Source: an uncultured Anaerolineae bacterium
GTDB lineage: Bacteria > Chloroflexota > Anaerolineae > Aggregatilineales > Phototrophicaceae
DNA length: 39,576 nucleotides
Direction: 5' to 3'
NCBI GenBank assembly: GCA_937944445.1
Contig: CALDYP010000089.1
Coordinates: forward strand, 1 to 39,576
The notes below the pieces were generated by a model that saw only the letters and a list, made by a program, of their open reading frames with translations, did not search any database and was not told the DNA's origin. This document shows, in pieces, positions 7,653-16,006 of the stretch; position 1 is the stretch's first letter; each line of letters opens with the position of its first letter. The translations under genes were made by a program, and so were the position numbers.

Positions 7653-7904
7653 CCTACAATCGCCGAGCGCTTCAGCGGGTGGCGCGACGGTGGAGGCCTC
7701 ACCCCTAAATCCCCTCTCTCGTGGAGAGGAGACTTCATCCCCCCTTCAGGGGGCTTCAGCCCCGGCTCGCTAGCCCGTGGCTTCAGCCGCAGGCGTTCCC
7801 TCCGCCGCGGGTGTGGCTCAGGCCGCCGAGCGCTCAAGCACTCGGCTGGGGCGCGCCCCGCGAAGGGGGCTGGATGAGTCCTCTGTTTGAATTTAGACGC
7901 TCTC
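7653..7904. repeat. Intergenic repeat block with degenerate MITE right half
   Basis: This non-coding stretch between two operons is GC-rich and palindromic. Positions about 7823-7904 align over some 80 bp with the right half of the element at 20830-20933 at roughly 86 percent identity by eye, ending in a decayed TTTAGACGCTCTC. No left inverted repeat or target duplication was found. Positions 7789-7810 also resemble, in reverse orientation, the GGAGGGAACGCC interior of the copy at 4093. The part at 7695-7770 has hairpin-forming runs (CCTCTC with GAGAGG; CCCCCCTTCAGGGGG). It appears to be a pile-up of decayed repeats. No gene was found here. Confidence 0.65.
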
Positions 7905-7943
7905 ACCAGACCACCTCCCTAAGCCCAACACCCTGATTTGCGC

Positions 7944-7972
7944 TATAATGCTGCCTTAACAAACAAGGATGG
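7944..7972 (+). promoter_or_regulatory. -10 box and ribosome-binding site of the BMP-type transporter operon
   Basis: A consensus TATAAT lies at 7944-7949 without a convincing -35. The same GCTATAATG context occurs at 13019-13027 before the response regulator. The Shine-Dalgarno AAGGATGG (7965-7972) fits the ATG at 7979. The first transcribed base would be near 7956. Confidence 0.5.
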
Positions 7973-7978
7973 TTAGCG

Positions 7979-9493
7979 ATGACGCAAGATGTGCCGGTGC
8001 TGGAAGTGCGCGGCATCACCAAGCGCTTCCCGGGGGTGTTGGCCAACGACAACATCAACCTCAAACTGTACAAGGGGCATGTGCTGGGCCTGTTAGGGGA
8101 AAACGGCGCAGGCAAGAGCACGCTCATGAACATGATCTACGGCCTCTATAAGCCAGACGAGGGCGAAATCCTCGTCAACGGGCAGCCGATCACGATCAAC
8201 GAGCCGAGCGACGCCATCCGCAACGGGATCGGCATGGTGCACCAGCACTTCCAGTTGGTCGACGTGCTGACCGTGACCGAGAACGTCATGCTCGGCAACG
8301 AGAGCGACACGCTGGGCTTTTTGAAAAAGTCGATTGCGCGCCGCCGCATCGTCGAGATCAGCAAAGAGTACAACCTCGACGTTGACCCGGACGCGCTCAT
8401 CCGCGATCTGCCTGTGGGCATTCAGCAGCGCGTGGAGATCATCAAAGCGCTCTACCGCAACGCAGACATTTTGATCCTCGACGAGCCGACCGCCGTGCTG
8501 ACGCCGCAAGAAGCCGTCGGCCTGTTCAAGATCATGCGCCTGCTGACCGAGCGCGGCGTGAGCATCATCTTCATCTCGCACAAGCTCAAAGAGATCCTCG
8601 AAATTTGCGATGACGTCGTGGTGCTGCGGCGCGGCCGGGTGGTGGGGGAAGCCGACCCCAAGACGAGCACGACGCAGTCGCTCGCCTCGCTCATGGTGGG
8701 GCGCGACGTCATCCTTGAGGTGGAGAAGAAACCGCACGACACGGGCGATGTCGTGCTGTGCGTGGAAGATTTGACCGTGCTCAACGAGCGCGGCATCCCG
8801 GCGGTGAAGCACGTCAGCTTTGAGGTCTACGCGGGCGAGATTTTGGGGGTGGCCGGGGTGCAGGGCAACGGCCAGACGGAACTCGTCGAGGCGCTCACAG
8901 GGCTGCGCCACGCCATCAGCGGGCGCGTGCTGCTGGCAGGCCACGACGTCACCACCGCCAACCCGCGCGCGATCACACAGTTGGGAACAGCGCACGTCCC
9001 GGAAGATCGGCAAAAGTTGGGGCTAGTCGGGCCGTTCAGCGTCATGCAGAATCTCGTCCTCAACACCTATTTTCAACCGCCGTTCGCTCATCACGGCGTG
9101 ATCGACGACGATGCGCTGGCTGCCAACGCTGCGCAGCTCGTTCAGCAGTACGACGTGCGCCCGCCGATCATCAACAACCCCGTGCAAGGCCTGTCGGGCG
9201 GCAACCAGCAGAAGGTGATCATCGCGCGCGAGTTCAGCCGCCCGATCCGCCTGTTGATCGCCAGCCAGCCGACGCGCGGCCTCGACGTCGGCAGCATCGA
9301 GTACATCCATCGGCAGCTCATCCGCATGCGCGATGAGGGCGTGGCGGTGATCGTCGTCTCAGCGGAGTTAGACGAGATCCTAAGCCTGTCTGACCGCGTG
9401 GCGGTGATGTTCGACGGCCGTTTGATCGACATCCTGCCGATTGCTGAAGCAGATCGTAACACGGTCGGCCTGCGCATGGCTGGACAATTATAA
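7979..9493 (+). CDS. Nucleoside/BMP-type ABC transporter ATP-binding protein (two domains)
   Basis: This 504-residue protein has two fused nucleotide-binding domains, as in RbsA, MglA and the B. subtilis YufO/NupA-type proteins. The first is canonical: Walker A GENGAGKST (40-48), VHQHFQLVDVLTVTENVMLG (typical of the BMP-linked subgroup) and Walker B LILDEPTAVLTP. The second is degenerate, as is normal: GVQGNGQTEL for Walker A, intact signature LSGGNQQK, and LLIASQPTRGLD in place of Walker B, so Glu is lost. It drives uptake of nucleosides or related compounds by comparison with characterised relatives. It forms an operon with two permeases (gaps 27 and 12 nt). No binding-protein gene is beside it. 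Confidence 0.9.
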   Translation: MTQDVPVLEVRGITKRFPGVLANDNINLKLYKGHVLGLLGENGAGKSTLMNMIYGLYKPDEGEILVNGQPITINEPSDAIRNGIGMVHQHFQLVDVLTVTENVMLGNESDTLGFLKKSIARRRIVEISKEYNLDVDPDALIRDLPVGIQQRVEIIKALYRNADILILDEPTAVLTPQEAVGLFKIMRLLTERGVSIIFISHKLKEILEICDDVVVLRRGRVVGEADPKTSTTQSLASLMVGRDVILEVEKKPHDTGDVVLCVEDLTVLNERGIPAVKHVSFEVYAGEILGVAGVQGNGQTELVEALTGLRHAISGRVLLAGHDVTTANPRAITQLGTAHVPEDRQKLGLVGPFSVMQNLVLNTYFQPPFAHHGVIDDDALAANAAQLVQQYDVRPPIINNPVQGLSGGNQQKVIIAREFSRPIRLLIASQPTRGLDVGSIEYIHRQLIRMRDEGVAVIVVSAELDEILSLSDRVAVMFDGRLIDILPIAEADRNTVGLRMAGQL

Positions 9494-9520
9494 ACCCACA
9501 CACCGAGAGGCAACCTCCCT

Positions 9521-11692
9521 ATGGCCCCCTCCGCACCCCGAACCCCTCCGGCCCCGCTGCGCGCTTGGCTGCGGCTTTCCCCGCGATTGATCCCACTGCT
9601 GGCGATTTTCACGGCGTTCCTCTTCGGCATCCCGCTGATGATGCTCACGCAGGGCAGCGTGGCGGGCGGCCTGCGGACGGCAGGCGTCGCCTACAGCGCG
9701 CTGATCGAAGGCATCTTCGGCGTGGTCATCAACGACATCGCCAGCATCGACAACTTCAGCGAGACTAAAATCTACGCCCAAACGGTGACGATCAGCCGTG
9801 ATGGCCTCAGCCGCCAAGCGCGCCCCATCGAGCGCGTCGAGACGATCGGCGTCGACAACTTGCGGCGGTTCGAAGACCTGCTGCTGCGCTTTCCTGAGCT
9901 GACGAACGCCGACATCGACTTGATCGGCCCAGCGGTGAACCGCATCCGCGACATCGGCGTGCTGCGAGTGCGCGCGAGCGGGGCGCTGCTGCGCGAGTTA
10001 GAGCGCATCGGGCTGTCACGGGCGCAGATCCGCAGCTTGACGTCGCTCGTGGCGCGCAAGAGCAGCCTCACACCGCGGGAACTCGCCCAAGCGGCGGCGC
10101 TCTACCCGGCGATGGCCGAGATGGACGAGCCGACGCTGCGCCAGACGCTAGAGTACCTCAACTTGGCGACGATCTACACGGCCACCGCCATCAACGACTT
10201 CAACGCCGGCCTTGACCGGCTGGATGAACTGGGCATCGACATCAACAGCGAGGACGGCGCGGCGATCCGCGATATGCAAGCCAACAACGCGGCACGCGTG
10301 CGCGAGGCGATCGAGACGCTCAAAGCGCTGGAGGCCGCCAACGTCCGGAACCCGGCCCTGCTGGGCGAAGAGCTGCGCCTGCTCGGCAGCCTGTACGCTA
10401 ACGGCCTGCTGACGAGCGCCACCGTCAACGAGGCGCTGGCCAGCGGCGAGGTCGAGCGCGTCATCAACGAGTCGCTGATCGTGCGCCGACCGGGCGGCAC
10501 GACCTTGATCGGGATCGGCGCGGGGGGCAGCCTCGCTGGTCGCCTGACGGACTCGCAAAATCAGCCTGTGTACTACCTGCGCTTGTTCGACAGCGCAGCC
10601 TTGTTCATCCCCGCACAGTTGAACAACACGCTGCTGCGCGCCATCCCGTACATCATCATCGGGGTGGCGGTGGGGTTGGGCTTCAACGCGGGCGTGTTCA
10701 ACATCGGCGCTGAGGGGCAGCTCCACATGGGGGCGATTGCCGCGGCGTGGATCGGCGTGGCGGTAGTGGGCGCGCCCGGCATCGTCCACGTGCCGCTCGT
10801 GCTGATGGCGGGGGTGTTCGGCGGGTTGATCTGGGGCGGCATCCCCGGGCTGCTCAAAGCGTTCACCGGCGCGTCTGAAGTGGTCGTGACGATCATGATG
10901 AACTTCATCGCGGCGCTGTTCATCGACTGGCTCATCAAGCAAGACCCGCCCGTGCTGCGCGACCCGGCCAGCAGCATCCCACGCACGCCCACCATCGAGC
11001 TGAGCGCGCAGCTGCCTACGTTCGGCAGCCTGAGCGTGCTGGTGTTCGTGGGGGTGGCGTTGGTCGTGTTCGGGTTGGCGCTGCTCTCGCAAAAACAGCG
11101 GACGGGGCGCGCGCTGCTGCGCCCGGCGGTCTTAGGGGTGCTCGCGTTTGTGGGGTGCTTGTTCGTGCAGTTCATCAACGTGCCCGACCGCATGCACATC
11201 GGCTTCTTCCTCGTGTTCGTGGTCGTGTTCGGGGTGGATTGGTTCCTCTTCCGCACGGTCGCTGGCTTTGAGCTGCGCGTGGTGGGCATCAACCAGAGCG
11301 CGGCGCGCTACGCGGGGATGAACGTGGCGGTCAACGTCGTGCTGGCGATGGCCATCGGCGGGGCGCTGGCTGGGCTGGCGGGGGCGATTGAGATCGCCGG
11401 CCGCGAGTACGCGATGGTTCCGAACTTGTTCGCAGGCTTCGGCTTCGACAGCATCAGCGTGGCGCTGCTGGCGCGCAAGAACCCGCGCAGCATGTTGTGG
11501 TCGGGCTTCTTGTGGGGCGGCTTGCTCAGCGCGGCGGGCTTGATGCAAATCCGCGCGGATGTGTCGATCGACTTGGTGCGCATCATCCAAGCGATGATCA
11601 TCATGTTCGTCGCCGCCGATCAGATCATCCGCTTCCTGTACCGCATCCCGCAGACGACCGACGAAAACAAACTGATCTTCACCAACAAGTAG
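9521..11692 (+). CDS. BMP-type ABC transporter permease with large extracytoplasmic insertion
   Basis: The core is a YufP/NupP-like permease: first helix at residues 24-43, then AYSALIEGIFG, and after a long gap NNTLLRAIPYIIIGVAVGLGFNAGVFNIGAEGQ (368-400), the family's helix 2 and motif. Usual length is about 350 residues; this one has 723. About 290 residues (near 72-360) sit between helices 1 and 2. That insert is polar, rich in charged and Leu/Ala-rich helical stretches (for example LLRELERIGLSRAQIRSLTS), and would lie outside the membrane. A second, smaller insertion (near 515-570) adds about two hydrophobic segments before LFRTVAGFELRVVGIN. Gene length and codon use look uniform, so this appears a genuine fused domain, not a frameshift artefact. 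The insert's function is unknown. Confidence 0.85.
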   Translation: MAPSAPRTPPAPLRAWLRLSPRLIPLLAIFTAFLFGIPLMMLTQGSVAGGLRTAGVAYSALIEGIFGVVINDIASIDNFSETKIYAQTVTISRDGLSRQARPIERVETIGVDNLRRFEDLLLRFPELTNADIDLIGPAVNRIRDIGVLRVRASGALLRELERIGLSRAQIRSLTSLVARKSSLTPRELAQAAALYPAMAEMDEPTLRQTLEYLNLATIYTATAINDFNAGLDRLDELGIDINSEDGAAIRDMQANNAARVREAIETLKALEAANVRNPALLGEELRLLGSLYANGLLTSATVNEALASGEVERVINESLIVRRPGGTTLIGIGAGGSLAGRLTDSQNQPVYYLRLFDSAALFIPAQLNNTLLRAIPYIIIGVAVGLGFNAGVFNIGAEGQLHMGAIAAAWIGVAVVGAPGIVHVPLVLMAGVFGGLIWGGIPGLLKAFTGASEVVVTIMMNFIAALFIDWLIKQDPPVLRDPASSIPRTPTIELSAQLPTFGSLSVLVFVGVALVVFGLALLSQKQRTGRALLRPAVLGVLAFVGCLFVQFINVPDRMHIGFFLVFVVVFGVDWFLFRTVAGFELRVVGINQSAARYAGMNVAVNVVLAMAIGGALAGLAGAIEIAGREYAMVPNLFAGFGFDSISVALLARKNPRSMLWSGFLWGGLLSAAGLMQIRADVSIDLVRIIQAMIIMFVAADQIIRFLYRIPQTTDENKLIFTNK

Positions 11693-11704
11693 GATAGGGC
11701 ACGG

Positions 11705-13003
11705 ATGACCACGATCACGCCGAGAAAACCACTTGAACCGATTGCGCCGCGCCGCTTCACGCTGGGGCGTCGCCACCTGTACGCAGTGCTGTTTGTGCTG
11801 TTCAGCCTCGCGCTGCTGAGCAACGCAGGCCTGCACGCGCCCGAGACCACCACAACGTTCACCTTTGGCGCGCAGGATGGGCTAGCGCCTCTGGTCATCC
11901 CGACGCAGAACTTTGTGACGGCGGCGAGCTTCATCTCGTTGGCCGTTGGGCTGTTCGCGCTGGCCGCGCCGGAACACCAACGCCGTTGGATTGGGCCGGT
12001 GGTGGGCGTGGGGGCGTTCACGCTGCTGCTGTCCCTGCTGGTGATCGGCGCGGCGGGCAAGACGACCGACGCCAGCACGCTCATCCGCAGCAGCTTTCAA
12101 CTGGCCACGCCCATCATGATCGGCGCGCTGGCGGGCATCTGGTGCGAACGCAGCGGCGTGATCAACATCGCCATCGAGGGGATGATGTTGGTCGGGGCGT
12201 GCTTTGGCTTCTGGGTGCTGTACTACCTGCGTCTGGCCGTCCCGGCCGATCAGTACGGCGTCGCGCTGACCGTCGGGGTCGTTGTGGCGGTGTTGGGCGG
12301 CGGCTTGATCGCGCTGCTGCACGCATGGCTCAGCATTCGCTTTGCCATCGACCAGATCATCAGCGGCACGGTGATCAACATCCTAGCGGCGGGCGTCACG
12401 GCGTTCATCCGACGCGAATACCTCGCCAGCACCGAGGCCGGGCTGGATCGCCTGCCGACGTTCAGCATCCCTATCCTGAAGGACATCCCGTTGATCGGCA
12501 ACATCTTCACGAACGGCCAGCCGATTTTTTACCTGATGTTCGTCCTGCTGATCGGCTCGCACATCGTGTTGTTCTACACGCGCTGGGGGCTGCGCACGCG
12601 CGCCATCGGCGAGAAGCCCAGCGCCGCCGACACGTTGGGGATCAACGTCAACCGCATGCGCTGGACGAACGTCTTCATCGCGGGGTTGATCGCAGGGCTG
12701 GGCGGCGCTTGGTTCAGCTTAGAAGTCACGGGCACGTTCACCGAGGGGATGACGCGCGGCAGCGGGTTCATCGCGCTGGCGGCCATGATCTTCGGCAACT
12801 GGACGCCCTTCGGCGCGTTTGGCGGGGCGCTGCTCTTCGGCTTTAGCGATGCGCTGGGCCTGCGCTTTCAGATTTTAGATGTGCCCGTGCCGTATCAGTT
12901 CTTGCAGATGGTTCCCTACATCATCACGCTGGTGGTGCTGGCGGGGTTGGTGGGCAAGGCTTACGCGCCCAAAGCGATTGGCGTGCCCTACAAGAAAGAG
13001 TGA
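11705..13003 (+). CDS. BMP-type ABC transporter permease (second subunit)
   Basis: This 432-residue protein is homologous to YufQ/NupQ-like permeases. The core begins with the motif PIMIGALAGIWCERSGVINIAIEGMML near residues 137-163 and ends with a GNWTPFGAFGGALLFGF segment. Relatives are about 310-320 residues; here the first 110 residues add about three hydrophobic segments before the core (near 24-42, 72-87 and 95-118). It is third in the operon after the ATPase and first permease. The ribosome-binding site AGGATAGG overlaps the end of the previous gene. The two permeases should form the heterodimeric membrane channel. Confidence 0.88.
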   Translation: MTTITPRKPLEPIAPRRFTLGRRHLYAVLFVLFSLALLSNAGLHAPETTTTFTFGAQDGLAPLVIPTQNFVTAASFISLAVGLFALAAPEHQRRWIGPVVGVGAFTLLLSLLVIGAAGKTTDASTLIRSSFQLATPIMIGALAGIWCERSGVINIAIEGMMLVGACFGFWVLYYLRLAVPADQYGVALTVGVVVAVLGGGLIALLHAWLSIRFAIDQIISGTVINILAAGVTAFIRREYLASTEAGLDRLPTFSIPILKDIPLIGNIFTNGQPIFYLMFVLLIGSHIVLFYTRWGLRTRAIGEKPSAADTLGINVNRMRWTNVFIAGLIAGLGGAWFSLEVTGTFTEGMTRGSGFIALAAMIFGNWTPFGAFGGALLFGFSDALGLRFQILDVPVPYQFLQMVPYIITLVVLAGLVGKAYAPKAIGVPYKKE

Positions 13004-13020
13004 GCCGGCGCGTCATCGGC

Positions 13021-13050
13021 TATAATGGCAGGGATTGCAGGTGTGAGAGG
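13021..13050 (+). promoter_or_regulatory. -10 box and ribosome-binding site of the two-component operon
   Basis: TATAAT at 13021-13026 lies 17 nt after the permease stop. GAGAGG at 13045-13050 fits the ATG at 13057. No good -35 was found, but the GGCTATAATGG context resembles that at 7944. It separates the signalling operon from the transporter operon. Confidence 0.45.
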
Positions 13051-13056
13051 CCCAGC

Positions 13057-13779
13057 ATGAGCAAGACCCAACAGGTTCTGATCGTGGAGGACGAGCGCAC
13101 AATCCGCGAAGTGGTGCGCCGCTATCTGGAAGTGGACGGCTTCAACGTGCACGAAGCCGAGGACGGCCAGCAGGCGCTCCACATTCTGACTGCTAAAGCC
13201 ATTGATTTGATCATCCTCGACATCATGATCCCCAAGCTGGATGGCTTTGCGCTGGCGCGCAAGCTGCGCACCCCTTCAGAGTACGTGAGCATGGCCACCA
13301 GCGGCGAAGTCCCGATCATCTTCTTGACGGCGCGCAAGGACGAGAAAGATCGGCTGGATGGCTTTGCATTCGGTGGGGATGACTACCTGACAAAGCCCTT
13401 CAGCCCGCGTGAGCTGCTGGCGCGCGTGAAGGCCGTCCTGCGGCGCAGCACGGTAGGCGCGCTGGGCACGGAAGAGCCAATTCAGGTAGATCGCCTGCGC
13501 CTTGACCCACGCAGCCGCAGCGTGACCGTAGACGAACGAACGGTGACCCTGACGGCCAAAGAGTTTGATCTGCTGTGGTTCCTCGCGCGGCATCCGCATC
13601 AAGTGTTCAGCCGTTCGCAGCTTTTGGATAACGTGTGGGGGTTTGAATTCTACGGCGACGAGAGCACCGTGACCGTGCACGTGCGCCGCCTGCGCGAGAA
13701 GATCGAGCCAGACGCCAACAAACCGACCTACATTCAGACGGTGTGGGGCATCGGCTACAAGTTTGAGATTCCAGAATGA
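13057..13779 (+). CDS. OmpR/PhoB-family response regulator
   Basis: This 240-residue protein has a receiver domain (1-120) with acidic pocket Glu11 and Asp12, phospho-acceptor Asp55 (LIILDIMIPKLDG), Thr91 and Lys113 (LTKPF). It is followed by a winged-helix DNA-binding domain (about 140-238) ending in TYIQTVWGIGYKFE. A loop after Arg71 (TPSEYVSMATSGEV) is a few residues longer than usual. The ATG at 13057 was chosen over an upstream in-frame GTG because it has GAGAGG 6 nt before it and places the receiver at the N-terminus. The next gene starts within its stop codon (ATGA overlap). Its partner is the kinase at 14663-15961. Confidence 0.93.
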   Translation: MSKTQQVLIVEDERTIREVVRRYLEVDGFNVHEAEDGQQALHILTAKAIDLIILDIMIPKLDGFALARKLRTPSEYVSMATSGEVPIIFLTARKDEKDRLDGFAFGGDDYLTKPFSPRELLARVKAVLRRSTVGALGTEEPIQVDRLRLDPRSRSVTVDERTVTLTAKEFDLLWFLARHPHQVFSRSQLLDNVWGFEFYGDESTVTVHVRRLREKIEPDANKPTYIQTVWGIGYKFEIPE

Positions 13780-14663
13780 ACGTGCTGCTGCGGACAGTGG
13801 TTATCGGCGGGGCGCTGCTGGGCGTGTGGCGCTTGATCGTGCGGCTGCAAAAGCGGCCAGACTATCCGCCCGCGGCGTCGTTCGTCACGCGCCTTGACGA
13901 CGAGAATCGGCTGCTGGGCTTTGAGACGGTGGCCAACCTGCGCGACATCGGCGGGTATCGCACGGCGCATGGCCAGCGGGTGCGGCGGGGGTTGGTCTTT
14001 CGTGGGGCGTCGCTGGCCTACATCAACGAAGCAGAGGCCGCCAAGCTGTCTGAGATGGGGCTGCGGCTGGTGTGTGATCTGCGCACCCCGGAGGAGATCG
14101 CCGCTGCGCCTGATCATGTTCCAGCGGGCGCGCGCTACTGGCATCTGCCGATGCTCCAGCTAGATAACCGCTGGCGTGAAGCGGCGCGCATGGTCTTGAT
14201 CCCAAACTACTTAGACACGATGACGCGCCAGATCTACATTCAGATGGTGGACAACCAACGTCAAAGCCTCGCGGCGCTCTACCGCGAGTGGATGCAGCCA
14301 GAAAACCTGCCCGCGCTGGTGCATTGCAGCGCAGGGAAGGATCGCACGGGGGTTGCGGTGGCGCTGCTGCTGCTGGTGCTGGGCGTGCCGGAAGAGGTCG
14401 TGCTGGCCGATTACAGCCACACGAACGATTTCTACGACTACATCAAAACGCTGTCTACCGATCTGATTGCGGGTCTAAAGCGGTTGGGGCTGCGGCAGGA
14501 GGACATCACCGCGCTGCTGATCGCCGACCCGGCCAACCTAGCGGCCACCCTGCGCCACATCGACGCAGCCTATGGCGGGGTGGAAGGCTACTTCCGCACG
14601 GCGCTTGGCTTCAACGATGCCGATTTGGCAGCGCTGCGGGCGACTTTCCTTGAGGCGGGGTGA
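13776..14663 (+). CDS. Tyrosine-phosphatase-like protein (Y_phosphatase3 type)
   Basis: This 295-residue protein has the cysteine phosphatase P-loop HCSAGKDRTG, with Cys184 as nucleophile and Arg190 binding phosphate. It also has the family's upstream NLRDIGGYRT (54-63) and DLRTPEEI (101-108) motifs. Members hydrolyse phosphotyrosine or phosphoinositides. A hydrophobic N-terminus (4-23) could anchor it to the membrane. It overlaps the response regulator by 4 nt (ATGA) and the kinase by 1 nt (TGATG), so the three are translationally coupled. That placement suggests a role in the same signalling pathway, but this is inference. The substrate could instead be unrelated to the phosphorelay. Confidence 0.85.
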   Translation: MNVLLRTVVIGGALLGVWRLIVRLQKRPDYPPAASFVTRLDDENRLLGFETVANLRDIGGYRTAHGQRVRRGLVFRGASLAYINEAEAAKLSEMGLRLVCDLRTPEEIAAAPDHVPAGARYWHLPMLQLDNRWREAARMVLIPNYLDTMTRQIYIQMVDNQRQSLAALYREWMQPENLPALVHCSAGKDRTGVAVALLLLVLGVPEEVVLADYSHTNDFYDYIKTLSTDLIAGLKRLGLRQEDITALLIADPANLAATLRHIDAAYGGVEGYFRTALGFNDADLAALRATFLEAG

Positions 14664-15961
14664 TGCAGCGCCTGCGCTCACCGATGGGAGCTTTGCTGCT
14701 CGTCCTGCTGTTGAGCTTGGGCGGCACGCTGTTCTTCAGCATGACGCTGCTCAACCTGAGCATGGACAGTTTGCAGCTTCTGGCGCTTGTGATGAGCGGC
14801 TCCGGCATGGTGACGACCATCATCGGCGGCTTGCTGTATCGCTTTGGGGTGTTTGGCCGCTTGCAGAGCATCTTTTGGACGATGGGGGCGATCGTCATCG
14901 TCACCGTCGGCTTGATCCTCATCAACATCTGGACGCTGTCGCGGTTGGTGTTCATCGGCTCAACTTATCTGGGGGTGATGTCGAATGTGCTGGTCTTTGG
15001 GGGGATGTCGGCGTTGGTGTTCGGCTATTTCGTCACGCGCAGCATGACCGACCGCTTGGCGGCGCTGGCGCAGGCGGCAGAAAAAGTCGCCAAAGGGGAC
15101 TTCAGCACGCGCCTAGCTGTGGATGGGCACGATGAAATCGCACGGCTGACGCACAGCTTCAACCTCATGGCGGCTGACCTCGAAGTGGTGGAGGACGAAA
15201 AACACAAACTGGAACAGACGCGCCGCAATCTGGTGGCGTGGGTCAGCCATGACCTCAGAACGCCGCTGGCCAACATGCGCGTGATGATGGAGGCGATGAC
15301 CGATGGCATCGTCACGGATGAGACGATGCAGCGCCAATATCTGGCCAACAGCCTGAACGAGATCAACAACCTTGACCAGTTGATCGATGATCTGTTCCAA
15401 CTGGCGCGGCTAGACGTGAAAGAGTTCAAGCTGGAGTATGAGACGATCGCCTTGTCTGAGCTGGTCGCAGATGTCGTCACCACGCTGACCCCCAAAGCGC
15501 AAACGCGCCAGATCGTCATCGCTTGCCAGCTTCAGCCCGAGGCCGACCAAGTGGCCTGTGCGCCGGACAAGATTCAGCGGGTGCTGTGGAATTTGATCGA
15601 CAACGCGATCAAGTATACGCCTGCGGGCGAGCGGATCCTGATCGAGAGCCGGCTGATCGCCGAAGCGGTGCAGATCGACATCACCAACACCGGCGTGAGC
15701 ATCCCCGCCGAGCAGCTGTCGCGCTTGTTCGATGCCTTTTATCGCGGTGAGACGAGCCGCCGCCAGATGGAAGATGGGGCGCGCGGGGCAGGGCTGGGGC
15801 TGGCGATTGCCAAAGGCTTTGTAGAGGCGCACGGCGGGCGCATCTGGGCGACCAGCGCCGCCCACAGCGCCACGTTTTCGTTTACGCTGCCGCTGCGGCG
15901 CGCGCTGCGCGATACAGGGGTGCGGCGCGTCTTGACCGGCTTACGGCGCATCTCGTCTTAG
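14663..15961 (+). CDS. Membrane sensor histidine kinase
   Basis: This protein of about 432 residues has four hydrophobic segments in the first 125 residues and almost no extracytoplasmic loop. A HAMP-like linker follows (TRSMTDRLAALAQAAEKVAKG). The H-box is WVSHDLRTPLANM, with phospho-acceptor His196. The ATPase domain has N-box WNLIDNAIKYTP and G-box GAGLGLAIAKGFVEAHGG. Lack of a sensor domain suggests it senses membrane state or a partner protein, such as a transporter or the coupled phosphatase. The ATG at 14663 in the TGATG junction was preferred; a GTG three bases upstream is also possible. It pairs with the response regulator at 13057-13779. Confidence 0.93.
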   Translation: MQRLRSPMGALLLVLLLSLGGTLFFSMTLLNLSMDSLQLLALVMSGSGMVTTIIGGLLYRFGVFGRLQSIFWTMGAIVIVTVGLILINIWTLSRLVFIGSTYLGVMSNVLVFGGMSALVFGYFVTRSMTDRLAALAQAAEKVAKGDFSTRLAVDGHDEIARLTHSFNLMAADLEVVEDEKHKLEQTRRNLVAWVSHDLRTPLANMRVMMEAMTDGIVTDETMQRQYLANSLNEINNLDQLIDDLFQLARLDVKEFKLEYETIALSELVADVVTTLTPKAQTRQIVIACQLQPEADQVACAPDKIQRVLWNLIDNAIKYTPAGERILIESRLIAEAVQIDITNTGVSIPAEQLSRLFDAFYRGETSRRQMEDGARGAGLGLAIAKGFVEAHGGRIWATSAAHSATFSFTLPLRRALRDTGVRRVLTGLRRISS

Positions 15962-16006
15962 GGTGTCTTGGTTGGGGGGTGGTTTGGCGCAGCACAGGGG
16001 GGACAA

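Noticed and set aside
8093..9013. 306-residue antisense frame within the ATPase gene
   Set aside because: Low-complexity His/Arg/Val/Ala-rich translation typical of a codon shadow; the sense gene is a clear ABC ATPase.
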